Positions 17,852-29,649 are shown, counted from the stretch's first letter. The stretch is 64,000 nt of DNA from Silurus meridionalis (GCF_014805685.1 NC_060885.1:23547632-23611631), one strand, 5' to 3'. Notes: generated by a model from the sequence alone, not told the origin. Program-made: numbers and translations.

Positions 17852-18148
17852 ATAAATATGTCGGAACTCAGAGCCGGTCTCTGAGGCGACACATCGAGGG
17901 TGGATTTCTTTGCTCAGAGGATTCCCAATAATGCCCAGCCAATTCTAGAAAAAACACAAATATAATAGACACAAACCGCCAATGAAGGATCCTCAGTCCT
18001 GGATGAGTAAAAGCAAAACTTCTTTATTTCCATGCACGTTCCAAAGAGCTCAGTAGAAGGTGGGTACTTCACATCAAAATGAACAGCACATCAACAAATG
18101 ATAGAGCACGCCATAGTGAGGAAGTACACTGACTGTTCGTTTCGCTTG

Positions 18149-18156
18149 TATTTATA
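18149..18156 (-). promoter_or_regulatory. Proviral promoter TATA box, 5' LTR
   Basis: TATAAATA on the minus strand; by position this is the core promoter of the full-length viral transcript, with the start inferred near 18120. Confidence 0.65.
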
Positions 18157-18537
18157 CCCTGTAGCCACCGTGTCTTTTCTATTTTTCAAATTCTTTGGCC
18201 TTGAGAAATTCTTATGTCTGCCTTCTTGCCGTTCCTTGTCCCTTTGCCTATCCTTGTCAATTCCCTTATGTCTGCCTTCTTCTGCCAAGTCCACTTATGT
18301 CTCGGATCTTGCCTATCCTTGTCAATTCCCTTATCTTTGGCCTTGGTGTTCATTCTTCCAAATAACACCATATTTGGAGTTCCTGTTTTTCCAATTTCCC
18401 TTATATTCGCCCATAATTTTATACATAAAAAATATGAGTGAGTATAAAGCCCTTATTTCTCTCTGGATTCAACCATACGTTCTTCAGTCTCTCAAGTGTG
18501 AACAACCTTTTGCCTATTTTGTCCTCCTGCATTTGCA

Positions 18538-19273
18538 ATGGGTAAGTGTTATGCTTTATTCTTTTATAATGCTGTTTTGCTATTCTACTTTCATTTAATT
18601 GAGTTATAGCATTGTTTGTATACTGTGCTTGATTATAATACTTTTAATTAATAGTTGTATGCGCCTAGGTTATATTTTAATTGTGCATTCTGAACTGAAT
18701 GTTACACTGTGTGTAGAATCTTTTTTCTTGCATGAGTGTTATCTTTTGCTTATGCCCGTCGTCACCGTGATTTGACCCTGTCTAATATCTTATCTCTGTT
18801 GGTCTCTTTTGCTCAGCTCCACCACGTTTGCCTCCCAGAACGACTCAGTTGGGCATTCTTCGCCGACAATTTCGCCAGTTTCAGCTCTCCTTACTTGCCG
18901 CTGAGCTTACTCATTTTCTTGAACATCTTTCCAGCCCAAGTGTCCCTGAGGATGCCTTCCTGCCTCCTCGCATTGTGCAGAGCACTTCTACGCGTGACAA
19001 GAGCACACAGACTTCTCCTGAGCTCAACAGCCGTCACGGATGCTCCTACTTCCTGACACTACACCACAGTTTTCTCCCTATCCTTCACACTGGCCTGTTG
19101 CTTTGCCAAGTCACCGTGCTCCTGTGCCTTCACCTGGCTTCGGGCCAAGCCGCTCTTTCATGTCTCCTGCCCATGCTTCTGTGTCTTCACCCGGCCTTGG
19201 GCCTAGCTACTCCTACATGTCTCCTGCAGCTGCTGAAGCCTGTACGCCTTGCTATTTCAATAAAGATGCTTAA
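18538..19273 (+). pseudogene. Antisense spliced ORF in U3 of the 5' LTR
   Basis: Second copy of the unit at 5112-5846. TATAAA is at 18443-18448, ATGG at 18538-18541, the GTAAGTG donor starts at 18542, the acceptor AG ends at 18816 (275-nt intron), and the stop is at 19271-19273 with AATAAA just before it. Here the ATG reads correctly through the splice into exon 2, past KSTQT, until one missing C in a CCC run near 19052 shifts the frame. The later part is still open in the original frame (to 19273). The lesion differs from that in the other LTR, so the parental unit had an intact frame of roughly 155-160 codons. Confidence 0.5.
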
Positions 19274-19560
19274 TCTCCCTCAAGTTTGTTTCCTGTCCTT
19301 CTTTGCCTATTCTATACACATAACATTCAGTCAGATTCTATCCTACTCACACATGTAAATACCCTATTATTATTATTAATACTTGATGTAACTAAAGGTT
19401 TGATTAACATATAGATCAAATAGGTTTTGTCAGACTACTTCTATTATATCTAATAAGTTCTATATTGCTTTATTAAGTTAATTAGGTTAATTTAGTTTGA
19501 TAATATTAGTTTGATTATAACACACGCTAGATATGGTTGATTAAAATATTTTTCTCGACA

Positions 19561-19564
19561 ATAC
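19561..19564. other. Target-site duplication ATAC, right copy
   Basis: Directly follows the CGACA end of the right LTR and matches 4413-4416. Confidence 0.85.
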
Positions 19565-20634
19565 TGTATTGTCACAAAGTACTAACTATGACAGCAATAT
19601 TTCTAAGCTTATATACAATATATGTATACCTGAATGCAAGTCTCATTTATGTGGGCATGGAAAAGTCAATATTCAGGAGCAGCTTCGGGAGGTAACAGGG
19701 AGAAGTGAAAGTGTGGGCTGACGTGTTCTGTTCAACACTGCTGCCACTGTGAGTGATTGAAGCCTGCTGGGTAATCACACAGCTAAACACACTCTGATCA
19801 GTCTATCACAACCACACTTATTGCTGTTTCCAAGGACTGGGTGGAGGCTGAAATGCAGCGTGCCCTCCACAGACTTAATTCTAGACTCTAGATTTTTCAG
19901 ACCACAGCTTCATTGCTGTTTTTTTATACCACTCAGAGTGGACCATCACCATCAGCTCATTGTACAGTACAGTAATTGCTGGATAAAGCAATATTTATTT
20001 GCAGCTGCCGTGAGAGATTTGAAGAATCTCACTTTCTGAGTTCGCATGGCAACGGACAGGGTGGTTTGAATAGACTCGGAGAAGTAAAGGCTCAGCAAAG
20101 GTCTATGAAAATCATAAGGTGAAATCTGACTCATACTGAGTGAATAGTTTGTTTATTGTCTTGCCGCTTGGAGAAGGCTAGCTTTTATTTGCTTCCCTTC
20201 ACCATTCAGAAACAACTTTTCTCTGGATAAAAAAAATAATAATTCAAGGCTTTCCTCAGAAGGCATGCCTCTGGAGTTAATTCACTCTTGGTATCTGTCT
20301 CCAGGGAGATCTGAAAGTTTAACAGTAATGAAAAAAGAGAAAGGTGCTAGAGGTTACTGGATACAGCACTAACAAAATAATGTGTTTTTGTGCAACGAGT
20401 TGTCTTTTTGTTCTAAACCTCTCAGCTGCAAAAGGACAGAAAGTCTTCTTGGAGTCATGCTTACCAACAGTATTCCTCTTGGCTAAACAGAAACATTAAT
20501 TTGACTAACATTAGACAAGCGTCTGTCACTCATGTAACACCACATTCGATTTGCTAATACGGACCACTAATTGGCAACTGCATACACTTATACTTAAAAT
20601 GTGTGAAAATCTAGCCTTAATAGGTTAAAGAAAC
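19565..20634. other. Unassigned sequence right of the provirus
   Basis: Moderately GC-balanced DNA with no recognised gene. The ORF at 19821-20039 has no motif I can place. Confidence 0.5.
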
Positions 20635-20639
20635 TGTAT

Positions 20640-20915
20640 GGATAAAAGTTTTAGGACACACGACATGACACCTCTGACCTCAACCCTACTAAACAACAGT
20701 GGGATGAATTGGAATGCTGACTACACCCCAAGCATCCTCAACTACATCAGCACCTAATTTTCAAAAACACACTTGTAGATGAATGAGCACAAATCTCTGC
20801 AACTGCAACTTCAAAATCTAGTGGAACCTCTTCCCAGGAGGATGAAAGTGATTATAACAACAATTAGGAATTAAAAGCGGAATGGAATGTTTAAAAAGCA
20901 CACATAAATCATAAT
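20640..20915 (+). pseudogene. Degraded Tc1-like transposase 3' end
   Basis: One frame reads SDLNPTKQQWDELE, matching the DLNP..E..W segment of Tc1-type DDE transposases, followed by a weak C-terminal tail. Stops and frameshifts are frequent. The copy is short and old, and ends are not defined. Confidence 0.6.
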
Positions 20916-21740
20916 GCTAGGCGTCCACAAACTGCAATGAAAGAAATGGCCTCTGGATTTCTAGTAGTTCCTAGAGTAGCAAAGTCCACTAAAGGCGGTA
21001 GAACATTCTCACATTTAGCTCCCAAACTTTGGAATAGCCTTTCTGACAGTGTTCAACACTCTCCCAGTGTAAGCACAGATTAAAGACATACTGTATCTTT
21101 TTACCGAGTCCTACACATCACAAATCACATAATATAAGCTTGTGCTTCAGTACATCTGATTATCAACTTGTGCTCATTACCATTATGAACAGCAACTACG
21201 CTAATTCTTCTCCACTGCTTTTCTTCCATTACCCATCCTGAGGTATCAAAAAGTTGCCCCAGCTCCAGTTGTGTCCCACCTCATGAAGATTATGGACCTT
21301 TAAAGAAGTAGATGCCGACCCCACAGACATCCCGAACCATCTAGAGACATACCAGCACCATTTGATTCCCACTTCATGTAGAGTTTGGCATTGAACCTCT
21401 TCGAAATTTTGAAGGCTCTGGCATGGAGAAGCTGGTGTTGGATCTATGATGATCTCAGATGTTGAGCTATTTAATGAGTTGCTCAGTAGCTCTGTCAACT
21501 GACTGTATAAGACTGTAGAAAGGACATAACTCATAATCACACACTCCAGTACTCATAGTAGTTCTTACTATCCGGTGTTTTGTATTGTTTAAAGATTTAT
21601 AATCACACCTTTAATATCACCCAAATAAGGATGGGTTGCCCTTTGAATCTGGTACCTCTTAAGGTTTCTTCCTCATAACATCTAGAGTTTTTCCTTGCCA
21701 CAGTCGACTCAGGCTGCTTATTAGAGATAAATACACACCC
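20916..21740 (+). mobile_element. L2-type LINE, 3' part (outer element of the nest)
   Basis: The RT C-terminal end reads FLVVPRVAKSTKGGRTFSHL and APKLWNSLSDSVQ, typical of fish L2-like elements. A 3' UTR follows, with CTCATAACATCTAGAG, CTTGCCACAGTCG and GGCTGCTTATTAGAGATAAA. The same blocks occur in the minus-strand L2 at 45951-46808. The UTR breaks at about 21740 and resumes at 28494, so the L1 element inserted into it. Confidence 0.85.
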
Positions 21741-22328
21741 TTGTTTTTTTTTTTTGTTTTATAATTATTTTTTTTTTAATTGAAAAATCAACAATCACAA
21801 ATACAAAAATGTAAACAGAAATTCTCAATTTTCCCTTTTTAAACAACAAAGAGCAAGCACCCCCAACCCACCACCAAAAACACAAACAAACCCCCAGACA
21901 AAGACACACACATGCGCACTCACACACACCCTACATCCCCCTGTTAAAACAACTGTAGAAACGGAAGAAAGGTAATGCATACAGTAACATTTTTGACCAA
22001 ATTAGAACTTTAATCAGGTAACACCTGTAGTCTTCTAAAATAAGAAATAAAAGGTTGCCACTTGCAAAAAAAGGTGTCAGTAGAACCCCTCTGTGTATAT
22101 TTTATTTTCTCCAACTTAAGAAAAAACATCAAATCTTTAAACCACCGAGAGATGGGGGGACATCTTATTGCTTTCCAGTGTAGAAGTATGCAATGTCTGG
22201 CCAACAAAGATGAGAAGGCTAAAACATCTTTGTGTACAGATCTCAGTGATACTGACTCATTGGCAATACCAAATATAGCGATCAGTGGGCATGGCGTCAA
22301 TTGCTCTTCAAATATGGAGGACATAATG
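21741..22328 (-). pseudogene. L1-type LINE ORF2 C-terminus and tail
   Basis: Poly-T at about 21746-21780 is the complement of the L1 A-rich tail. The minus frame at 22010-22324 reads LIAIFGIANE, AFSSLLARHCILLHWKA and WFKDLMFFLKLEKIKY, the typical end of fish L1 ORF2p. The rest of ORF2 lies beyond the Rex1-like insert, from 24000. Confidence 0.85.
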
Positions 22329-22338
22329 CAGAAAAAAC
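22329..22338. other. Target-site duplication of the Rex1-like insert, left
   Basis: CAGAAAAAAC, matched exactly at 23990-23999. The flanks beyond it also partly align. Confidence 0.6.
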
Positions 22339-23980
22339 CTGTCCAGAATGCACTTCAACTACGCTCCAGACCATCACGCGAGATCTCCTGGCCTTCATCT
22401 CCACAATCATCAATGGGTCATTAACATCTGGCTATGTACCAACTACCTTCAAGCAAGCAAGGGTCATTCCTATCTTGAAGAAACCTGCTCTGGATCCATC
22501 AGACATCAACAACTACAGACCGGTATCACTTCTCTCCTTTCTTTCTAAATCTCTGGAAGCACTGTTTTTAACCAACTGTCTGTCTATCTCTCACAGAACA
22601 ACCTCCATGATCCGAACCAGTCTGGGTTCAAAGCAGCACATTCCACAGAGACGGCCCTTTTGGCTGTTTCTGAGAAACTACATGCTGCTCGGTCAGCCAA
22701 ACTGTCATCTGTACTTATCTTTCTGGACCTTTCAGCAGCATTTGACACAGTCAACCACAAGACACTTTTGTCAACCCTCAAGAGCCTTGGTATCTGCGGA
22801 ACAGCATGGGAATGGTTTGCTTCCTACCTGGAAGGTCGCTCTTACCAGGTAACATGGAGGGGATCCACATCTGCCCCATGCAGACTCACCACTGGTGTCC
22901 CACAAGGCTCTGTACTTGGTCCCCTCCTTTTCTCCCTTTATACCCACTCCATTGGTGAAGTCATATCCTCACATGGGTTTTCTTATCACTGCTATGCAGA
23001 TGACACTCAACTCATCTTTTCTTTCCTCCATCAGATACCACAGCTTCCGCTCAGATCTCAGCATGCTTGTCAGACATATCTTTATGGATGAGTGCTCACC
23101 AACTTAAACTCAACCCCAGCAAAACAGAACTGCTGGTCATCCCAGGTGATTCATCCCCAGGTCAAGATCTCCTAATAACACTTCATGACTTTCCCCTTCA
23201 GCCACTGCTCGTAACCTTGGGGTAACTATGGACAATGAACTGTCTTTTTTCCCACTAATGTTTCGCTAATGTTGCTCGTTCTTGTTGATTTCTTCTCTAT
23301 AACATCCGAAGGATTCGACCATTTCTGTCCATACAGGCTGCCCAGGTGCTTGTTCAGTCTCTTGTCATTTCAAGACTTGACTACTGCAACTCTCTGCTGG
23401 CAGGTCTCCCCCTGAACGCTATTCGTTCACTGCAAATGATCCAAAACGCAGCGGCACGACTTGTGTTCAATCAGCCCAAGTTTTTCCACACCACCGCACT
23501 GCTGCGCTCCCTTCACTGGCTTCCAGTAGCTGCACGTATCAGATTCAAAACACTGATGCTTGCCTACAAGGCCAAAAATGGACCAGCACCATCTTACCTC
23601 AGTGACCTCATCACATCTTGCACTGCACCATGCTGTCTGAGATCCTCCACCACTGCTCGACTGGTACCACCTTCTCTCAGAATGAGAGGTAAGTACACTT
23701 CAAGGCTCTTCTCTGTTCTGGCACCGAGGTGGTGGAATGAACTTCCCCTAGATGTCCGTACAGCAGAGTCCCTGATTATCTTTAAGCGTCGACTGAAGAC
23801 CTACCTCTTCCTGAAATACCTAAATTAGCACTTTCCAAGTTTGTAGAATTCGAGTTATATTTATATTGAGTTTGTAATCTTGCGTACCAGTGTAGATTTA
23901 TTCATTACTAGAGATTTAAAGCACTTTTGTACGTCGCTCTGGATAAGGGCGTCTGCTAAATGCCGCAAATGTAAATGTAA
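22339..23980 (+). mobile_element. Rex1/Babar-like LINE, 5'-truncated, inside L1
   Basis: RT in broken frames. 22301-22852 has YVPTTFKQARVIPILKKP and NNYRPVSLLSF. 22660-23091 has VLIFLDLSAAFDTVNH, TGVPQGSVLGPLLF and CYADDTQLI with the catalytic YADD. 23346-23828 has SRLDYCNSLLAGLP, LHWLPVAARIRFKTL and LAPRWWNELPLDVR. The 3' end is CTCTGGATAAGGGCGTCTGC and an ATGTAA repeat. The endonuclease half is missing. It lies opposite to the surrounding L1. Two indels break the RT, although the catalytic box is intact. Confidence 0.88.
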
Positions 23981-23989
23981 TTTTGGGCA

Positions 23990-23999
23990 CAGAAAAAAC
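23990..23999. other. Target-site duplication of the Rex1-like insert, right
   Basis: CAGAAAAAAC, nine bases after the ATGTAA tail. Confidence 0.6.
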
Positions 24000-26900
24000 A
24001 TATGACTTAAATGACAGGGGGAAGCATAACATCTGTCACATCTGTCCTCAACCCCAGGATAGATTTTTGCCTGTTTAGATTTGGAAAGATGAATTCTGTA
24101 CAAAACCTGAGACTGAGGCAGGCACAGGAAGTGGTAGACCATATCCTATCTACGGCTTTTTCCCACCGTTTGTTGCCAAACTGCAGCCCTAACTCCTCCT
24201 CCCAAGGGGTCCTGGTTTTATCTGTATTACAGCTATTGAGAGATAAAATGAAACTTTATATCCTGGGAAATCAAACTACGCTGGTGTAGAGTAAACATGA
24301 CTAAACTCTTCAAAGGTTTCTTGGGGGGTACAGAGGGAAAATTGGGAAGGCATTTAGATACAAAGCTGTGGACTTGGAGATATCGAAAAAAATTAGCTGT
24401 AGGCAGCCCATACTCCAAGGATAGGCTGGTGAAACTAAAGATGTCATCTTTGTACAAATTATAAAGTTGCTTAATGCCTTTTTCGTGCCATAGTGAGAAA
24501 GCTGAATCTAAAAATGACAGGGGAAACAAATGATTTTTATTCAAGGGACCCAGTACTGATAGAGCCCTAAATTTAAAGTGACGCCTAAACTGAAACAAAA
24601 TCTTAAGTGTGTTCAGTACGACTGGATTGTCAGTATATTGAGATGGTTTGATCGGAAGGGGTGAGCAAAGCTGATTGCACCAAGTGGATTCCGTTGAATT
24701 GGTCCAGAAGTTTAGTTTTTGGATATGTGCAGCCCAGTAGTATATTTGAAAATTGGGCAAAGCAAGCCCACCACTGAGCCTACAACTCTGCAATAGAGTC
24801 TTACAGATTCTGGGAGGTTTTTCACCCTAAAGAAAATAATTAATGATTCTATCTAAAGAATAAAAAAAATACTTAGGTAAAAATAATGGAAGTGATTGAA
24901 AAAAAATAAAGGACCTTGGGAAGAACGTTCATTTTAACTGCGTTGATTTTTCCCGTTAAAGACAGAGGTAGACTGCTCCACCTCTGAAAATCCGACTTCA
25001 TGTCTGCCATAAGCGGAGCAAGATTGGCATGAAAGAGGTTGGGTAAGGAACGGGTCACCGTAATACCAAGGTATTTAAAGCCTGAACAGTTTAATTTAAA
25101 TGGCAGATTCAGATGCTGAAGTTGAAGAGTGGTATTGTTTACCGGATAACACTCGCTCTTTTGAAAATTTAGTTTGTATCCTGAGAAAGAGCCAAAATCA
25201 TCCAAGATAGATAAAATTATAGGCTGCAGGATCCATCACATATAGCAACAAATCATCAGCATATAAGGATACCTTAACTTGCGAGTTATACCTTTAAAGG
25301 CTAATGAGGATTTAAGTTTAATGGATAATGGCTCAATGGCAAGGGCTAATAGCAGTGGTGACAGTGGGCACCCCTGCCGGGTTCCATGCCTGAGACTGAA
25401 ATAATCAGAGCTAATATTATTTGTACGAACACTGGCTTGTGGAGATTTATAAAGGAGGCGGATCCAGGAGACAAATGTATCACCAAACCAAAATTTCTTT
25501 AATATCGCAAACAGGTATTCCCACTCAACTCTATCAAACGCTTTCTCAGCATCCAATGAGACTACAACCTCAGGAAACAGAGATGACTACTTAAAGTAAA
25601 TTATATTGAAAAATGTACGAGTGTTAAAAAATGAATGCCGCCCTTTTATGAATCCAGTCTGCTCCATAGATATGATACATGGTAGTACATTTTCTAACCG
25701 GGATGCAATTACTTTCGCCAGCACTTTCACATCGGCATTCAGCAGTGACAGCGGTCTGTACAACCCGCACAGGTTGGGATCCTTGCCCTTCTTCAAGAGA
25801 TGGGCTATTGAGGCTTGACTGAAAGTGGGTGGTAGCACGCCCTGATCCAGAGATTCATTGAACACACCAAGAAGCAGCGGTGCCAATTTATCGCTAAACT
25901 TTTTTTTTTTATTTAACTGGAAAACCGTCTGGGCCTGGGGATTTATTAGACTGCAACGCCTTTATTGAAGCTCTGACTTCTTCAAGAGATAGTGGAGAGT
26001 CCAAGTCCCTTACAGAGACCGTATCAATAACAGGAAAATTGACACTTTGAAGGAAATCACACAGTCTCTTATCAGTAAGGCATTCAGATTTAAAAAGAGC
26101 AGAGTAATATGACTTAAATACTGCATTGATCTCTATGGGATCGGTAACGGTAACATTTGAGTCATTTTTAATCTGCGGTATTAGGCGTGATGCAGCCTGC
26201 CTTCTTAGCTGATGAGCTAACAATCTGCTTGGTTTATCACCGTATTCATAATATGATCCATGAGTTTGTAATAGCATGTGTTCAGTTTCTTTAGTGGAAA
26301 GGAGATCAAATTCTGCTTGTAACTCAACACGTTGTTTGTATAGCTCTGGAGAAGGGTTGGATGCGTAGCTCTGATCGAGTTGGCTGATTTAGACATTGCA
26401 GACGATCCAAAACAGAGTTCAAAACACAATTCAAATCACCACCAAAAATGATCAAATGGGTATTTAAAAAGGGAAGACTACTCAATAACTTATTCGCAAA
26501 ATCAGGATTATCAAAGTTTGGAGCGTAAATATTAACCGGCAAAACCTTGGTCTGTATCAACGTACCAGCCACAATGACATATCTGCCATTCCTATCTGTA
26601 ATTATACGGGTAGGTGAAAACCGTATGCTTCTATTTACTAGGATGCCACCCCTCGTGCCTTAGAATTGAAATTGGAGTGGAAAGTTTGACCCACCCAAGG
26701 ACGATGAAGCCTATGATGATCTTTGACTCGGAGGTGTGTTTCCTGTAAAAATACTATGTCGGCACGTAAGCGTTTCAGGTGGGTAAAATCCCTAGACCGT
26801 TTAATAGGATTACCCATGCCCCCAATATTCCAGATAAGGAACCGGACAGGTGCACCACTGCTAGCTAAACGTGGGTCGGTATTAGTGTCAGCCATTCTTT

Positions 26901-27000
26901 CAAAAACAACTACACAAAAAAAATGAAAACAGGACCTGTGAAGCCAGGGGGATCCCCATCTCCCCACCTCTGTCCACGTGCATCCGACACTCAAACACAT
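24000..27000 (-). pseudogene. L1-type LINE ORF2 (endonuclease and RT), decayed
   Basis: Minus-strand pieces in order. 26638-27000: AP-endonuclease start (RFLIWNIGGMGNP, ADIVFLQETHL). 26324-26572: LIIFGGDLNCVL. 25909-26277: ALQSNKSPGPDGFP. 25587-25886: YRPLSLLNADVKVLAKVIA, EQTGFIKGRH. 25236-25556: MDAEKAFDRVEW, GTRQGCPLSPLLLALAIEPL. The catalytic YADD area is shifted near 25236. 24873-25205: GYKLNFQKSEC, KYLGITVT. 24233-24793: RLSGGLALPNFQIYYWAAH. The Cys-rich end is at 23995-24142. Multiple stops and frameshifts make it inactive. Confidence 0.92.
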
Positions 27001-27348
27001 ACAGTAACCCTAAGGGACAGCAACATTAACTATCAAAAAAGAAACCTACCGCCCACACAAATAAATGTGCTAACGAACAAGCCTATCCTAAGCAAAGAGA
27101 AGGCTTCAGCAGATTTAACACAACATAAATTATGCGCAACTATATCTAGTTTACAGCTACTCATCCCCGGTTTACATAAATATATAAACAAAGTTTCTAG
27201 AGGAAAATAAATTCCAAAAATAAATTGACCAAGCATTTATGAAACAAACATTAGGTTTTCAGGATCACTTACACTTTGATTCCTGTAAAAATAACACTTA
27301 AAAAAAAATCCAAAAAAACAAACACAACAACACACAAAGTGTGTAAAG

Positions 27349-28391
27349 TTAGAGACCAGCATCACCACGCGGAGTTTGTGAGCAGTGCAGTGATATGAAA
27401 ACGAGGAGTAAACATCGCATCCCACAGCGACAAAAAAATATGTTATACTTGCTGGCTTTGTCAGGTGAAAGAAAATCTTTGCCCACACCACTGTGTGTAA
27501 TACAAAGCCGCGCTGGATAAAACAATCCATACCGTACACCTTCAATGCCACGGAGCTGCCGCCACACCTCGTTGAAGGCAGCCCAGGCTTTTGCGGTTTC
27601 CACCGTATAATCAGGGAAAGATAGAAATGTTCAGGCCCTTAAACTGAATTCGCTGTAATTTTCTGGCACGCCGCAAGACATCAACACATTCACAGTGATA
27701 GTGAAATTTGGCCACAATGGCTCGTGGTTGTTCACCAGGCTTTGGTACGGGCTGTAGAGTGCGATGTGACCTGTCTAGAACCGGCTCCTTTTCCAGATTT
27801 AGTGCCTCCCTCAACAGCACGGCAACACTCGTGACAGTGGAGCTATTGGGATCCTCAGGAACACTGATTATCCGGACATTATCGCACCGTGACCTAGCTT
27901 CCAGATCTTTGCATTTGGTCTCCATTTTTATTGAACTCAGCAGTAAGACGTTGTATGTCATGTTGCATTACAGTGATATCATCGGTGCAAACAGAAAGTG
28001 AGCGCTCCATTTCAACCACGGTGCCCTTTAGTTCCCGCACCGCAGCCTCATTCACAGCTTTATCGCTGGACAGCTGCGCCTTCACCGCCTGCAGCTCCGA
28101 CTTTATTGTTAGTAAATCATCTCCCAATGTACGTTCCAATGCACGTAGTTCGGCCTTAAAAATCTCAGTGATTTTGGACCTCAAAGAGGACAGCAGCTCT
28201 GACTTTAATGAGTCAATATCAGCCTTAGAAGCTGCCTGTGAAACGATGGGCTCTTCACACGGAGGTGAATCATGCAAAGGCGAGGCCGCAACTGTTGCAC
28301 CAAGCCGCATCTGCGACTGAGTTGTGCTACAGGTCTTAGTAGTTTTACCAGACATCATAATAACGAGGGTAAACTGAGGGATTGAGAGCAA
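27349..28391 (-). pseudogene. L1-type LINE ORF1, decayed
   Basis: 27894-28391 is a coiled-coil region (LKSELLSSLRSKITEIFKAE and further heptads). 27611-27961 is an RRM-like RNA-binding part (LEARSRCDNVRIISVPE, AIVAKFHYHCECVDVLR). 27349-27603 looks like the C-terminal domain. Three frames are needed. ORF1p of this type binds L1 RNA as a trimer in family members. The L1 5' end is near 28493, where GGGGGGCGCTGTC begins. Confidence 0.85.
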
Positions 28392-28493
28392 AAATAAAAG
28401 TGAAAAGCTTGAAATAATAACAACTATAACAATAATCCAACGGAGCCTCCTAACACCATGTCCTACTACATGACAAGCTAGACAGCGCCCCCC

Positions 28494-28585
28494 ACATCAT
28501 TCCCTTTAATTCTTAAGTTCAGTAAAGCTGCTTTGAGACAATGTCTATTGTGAAAAGCTCTATAGAAATAAACTTTAACTTACAT
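28494..28585 (+). mobile_element. L2-type LINE 3' terminus, displaced by the L1 insertion
   Basis: Resumes the UTR interrupted at ~21740 and ends in AGCTCTATAGAAATAAACTT. The same end, AGCGCTATAGAAATAAACTT, occurs on the minus strand near 45960-45990 in the other L2 copy. Confidence 0.85.
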
Positions 28586-28587
28586 TT

Positions 28588-29050
28588 TTTTGGTTCAGAC
28601 AGACAGCATATCATAAATTTACGTAAGTGCCTACTGACTTCTAACGTATGTCCCTTTTACAAACAGGCCTTTGTGGTGCAAAAAGAAAAAAAAGAAAAAA
28701 ATATTAAATAAAACCAGATGTTTTGTTCCTGTTCTGTTTCCAAGAAGATGCAATGTTCTGCCATGTTAATCTGTATTCTATGTAACTCTCAGGACATGCC
28801 TCGGTGTGATACGTCATATTTACCTAACAGCAGTGGTGCTGAGAGAACGCGATTGAGAAATGTTGTAGCAAGGAAAAATCAATCTAACCAATCTACATAA
28901 ATATTGGTCACTTTCTTACATTTTCAATGCAAATATGTTAAAAACGATGCATCACGATAAAAATGCCCGCTTGTATCCAATGTACACTTAAATCAATGCA
29001 TAACATCCTTGGCTTTTATGCAAATCAGTGAATTTTACCATCCCTAATGC
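28588..29050. repeat. Dispersed repeat copy 2
   Basis: Matches the core of 1173-1460 up to about 28890, with similar ATGCATCACG-containing flanks. It has an A-rich expansion near 28681-28710. No coding capacity. Confidence 0.5.
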
Positions 29051-29587
29051 AGACAGGCACAGGCAAGTCAGAAATGCTTTCACTAAATTACACACTGAAA
29101 ATAAATTATTTCAATTGTTGTGCACCCAACCACATTCCTTTTCTCATGGGCATTGAAGCAAGTTTTATATGCTGTTTATTTTGTTTTTTAAATTAAGTCT
29201 TCCTAACAAACAACAGATGTTGTTTTGGCCATTCCATTGAGGCAGAAAGGAGGTTCACCTGTGGCTGACAAAGATAGAAAGACAATAAACGTTGAACTGT
29301 TTAATGAGGGATTTAAGTCTTGGACAAATACAATCCGTAGATACACTCTTAATCCCTTGTGTGTAATCACATTTCAGTTTGGCTGGTATGTGCATGGAAC
29401 ACTATTAATTGTTTCCCACTCTGCTTTCAATATTTTACCACATTTCTCTTGCCAGAATGTCCCAGGGCTAGGAGTTAAAAGCTACCATCTTTATTTTATC
29501 TCTTCTGCTTTGCTTGTCTGCTTAGTATCAAATTTTGCCTTCCCTCCCACTCCCCCTACATGCTTGCTCTCTCACTCACTCACTCAC

Positions 29588-29649
<62 letters not shown>

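Larger units (their letters stand above)
4417..19560 (-). mobile_element. Endogenous retrovirus (gamma/epsilon-like), complete provirus
   Basis: A provirus in minus orientation. Order on the minus strand: 5' LTR (17859-19560), PBS, leader, gag, pro-pol, env-position ORFs, PPT, 3' LTR (4417-6133). LTRs begin TG and end CA, with a 4-bp ATAC duplication. Pol has an aspartic protease, RT, RNase H and an integrase with an HHCC finger and DDE core. Gag has a WP..GTFN-type matrix motif, a PPPY late motif and one CCHC knuckle, and ends in TGA in frame with pol. Frames are broken in gag, pro, RT and RNase H, and integrase is tandemly duplicated. The LTRs differ mainly by homopolymer indels, implying a young insertion. 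Confidence 0.95.
17859..19560 (-). repeat. 5' LTR of the provirus (right on + strand)
   Basis: A 1,702-base direct repeat of 4417-6133. I noted only one or two substitutions but about a dozen indels, nearly all in homopolymers. Viral TATA box at 18149-18156 and AATAAA at 18023-18028 (complement). It carries the second copy of the antisense U3 unit. Confidence 0.95.

Noticed and set aside
19821..20039. 72-codon ORF near the provirus as a host gene
   Set aside because: No motif and overlapped by an equally weak ORF on the other strand.
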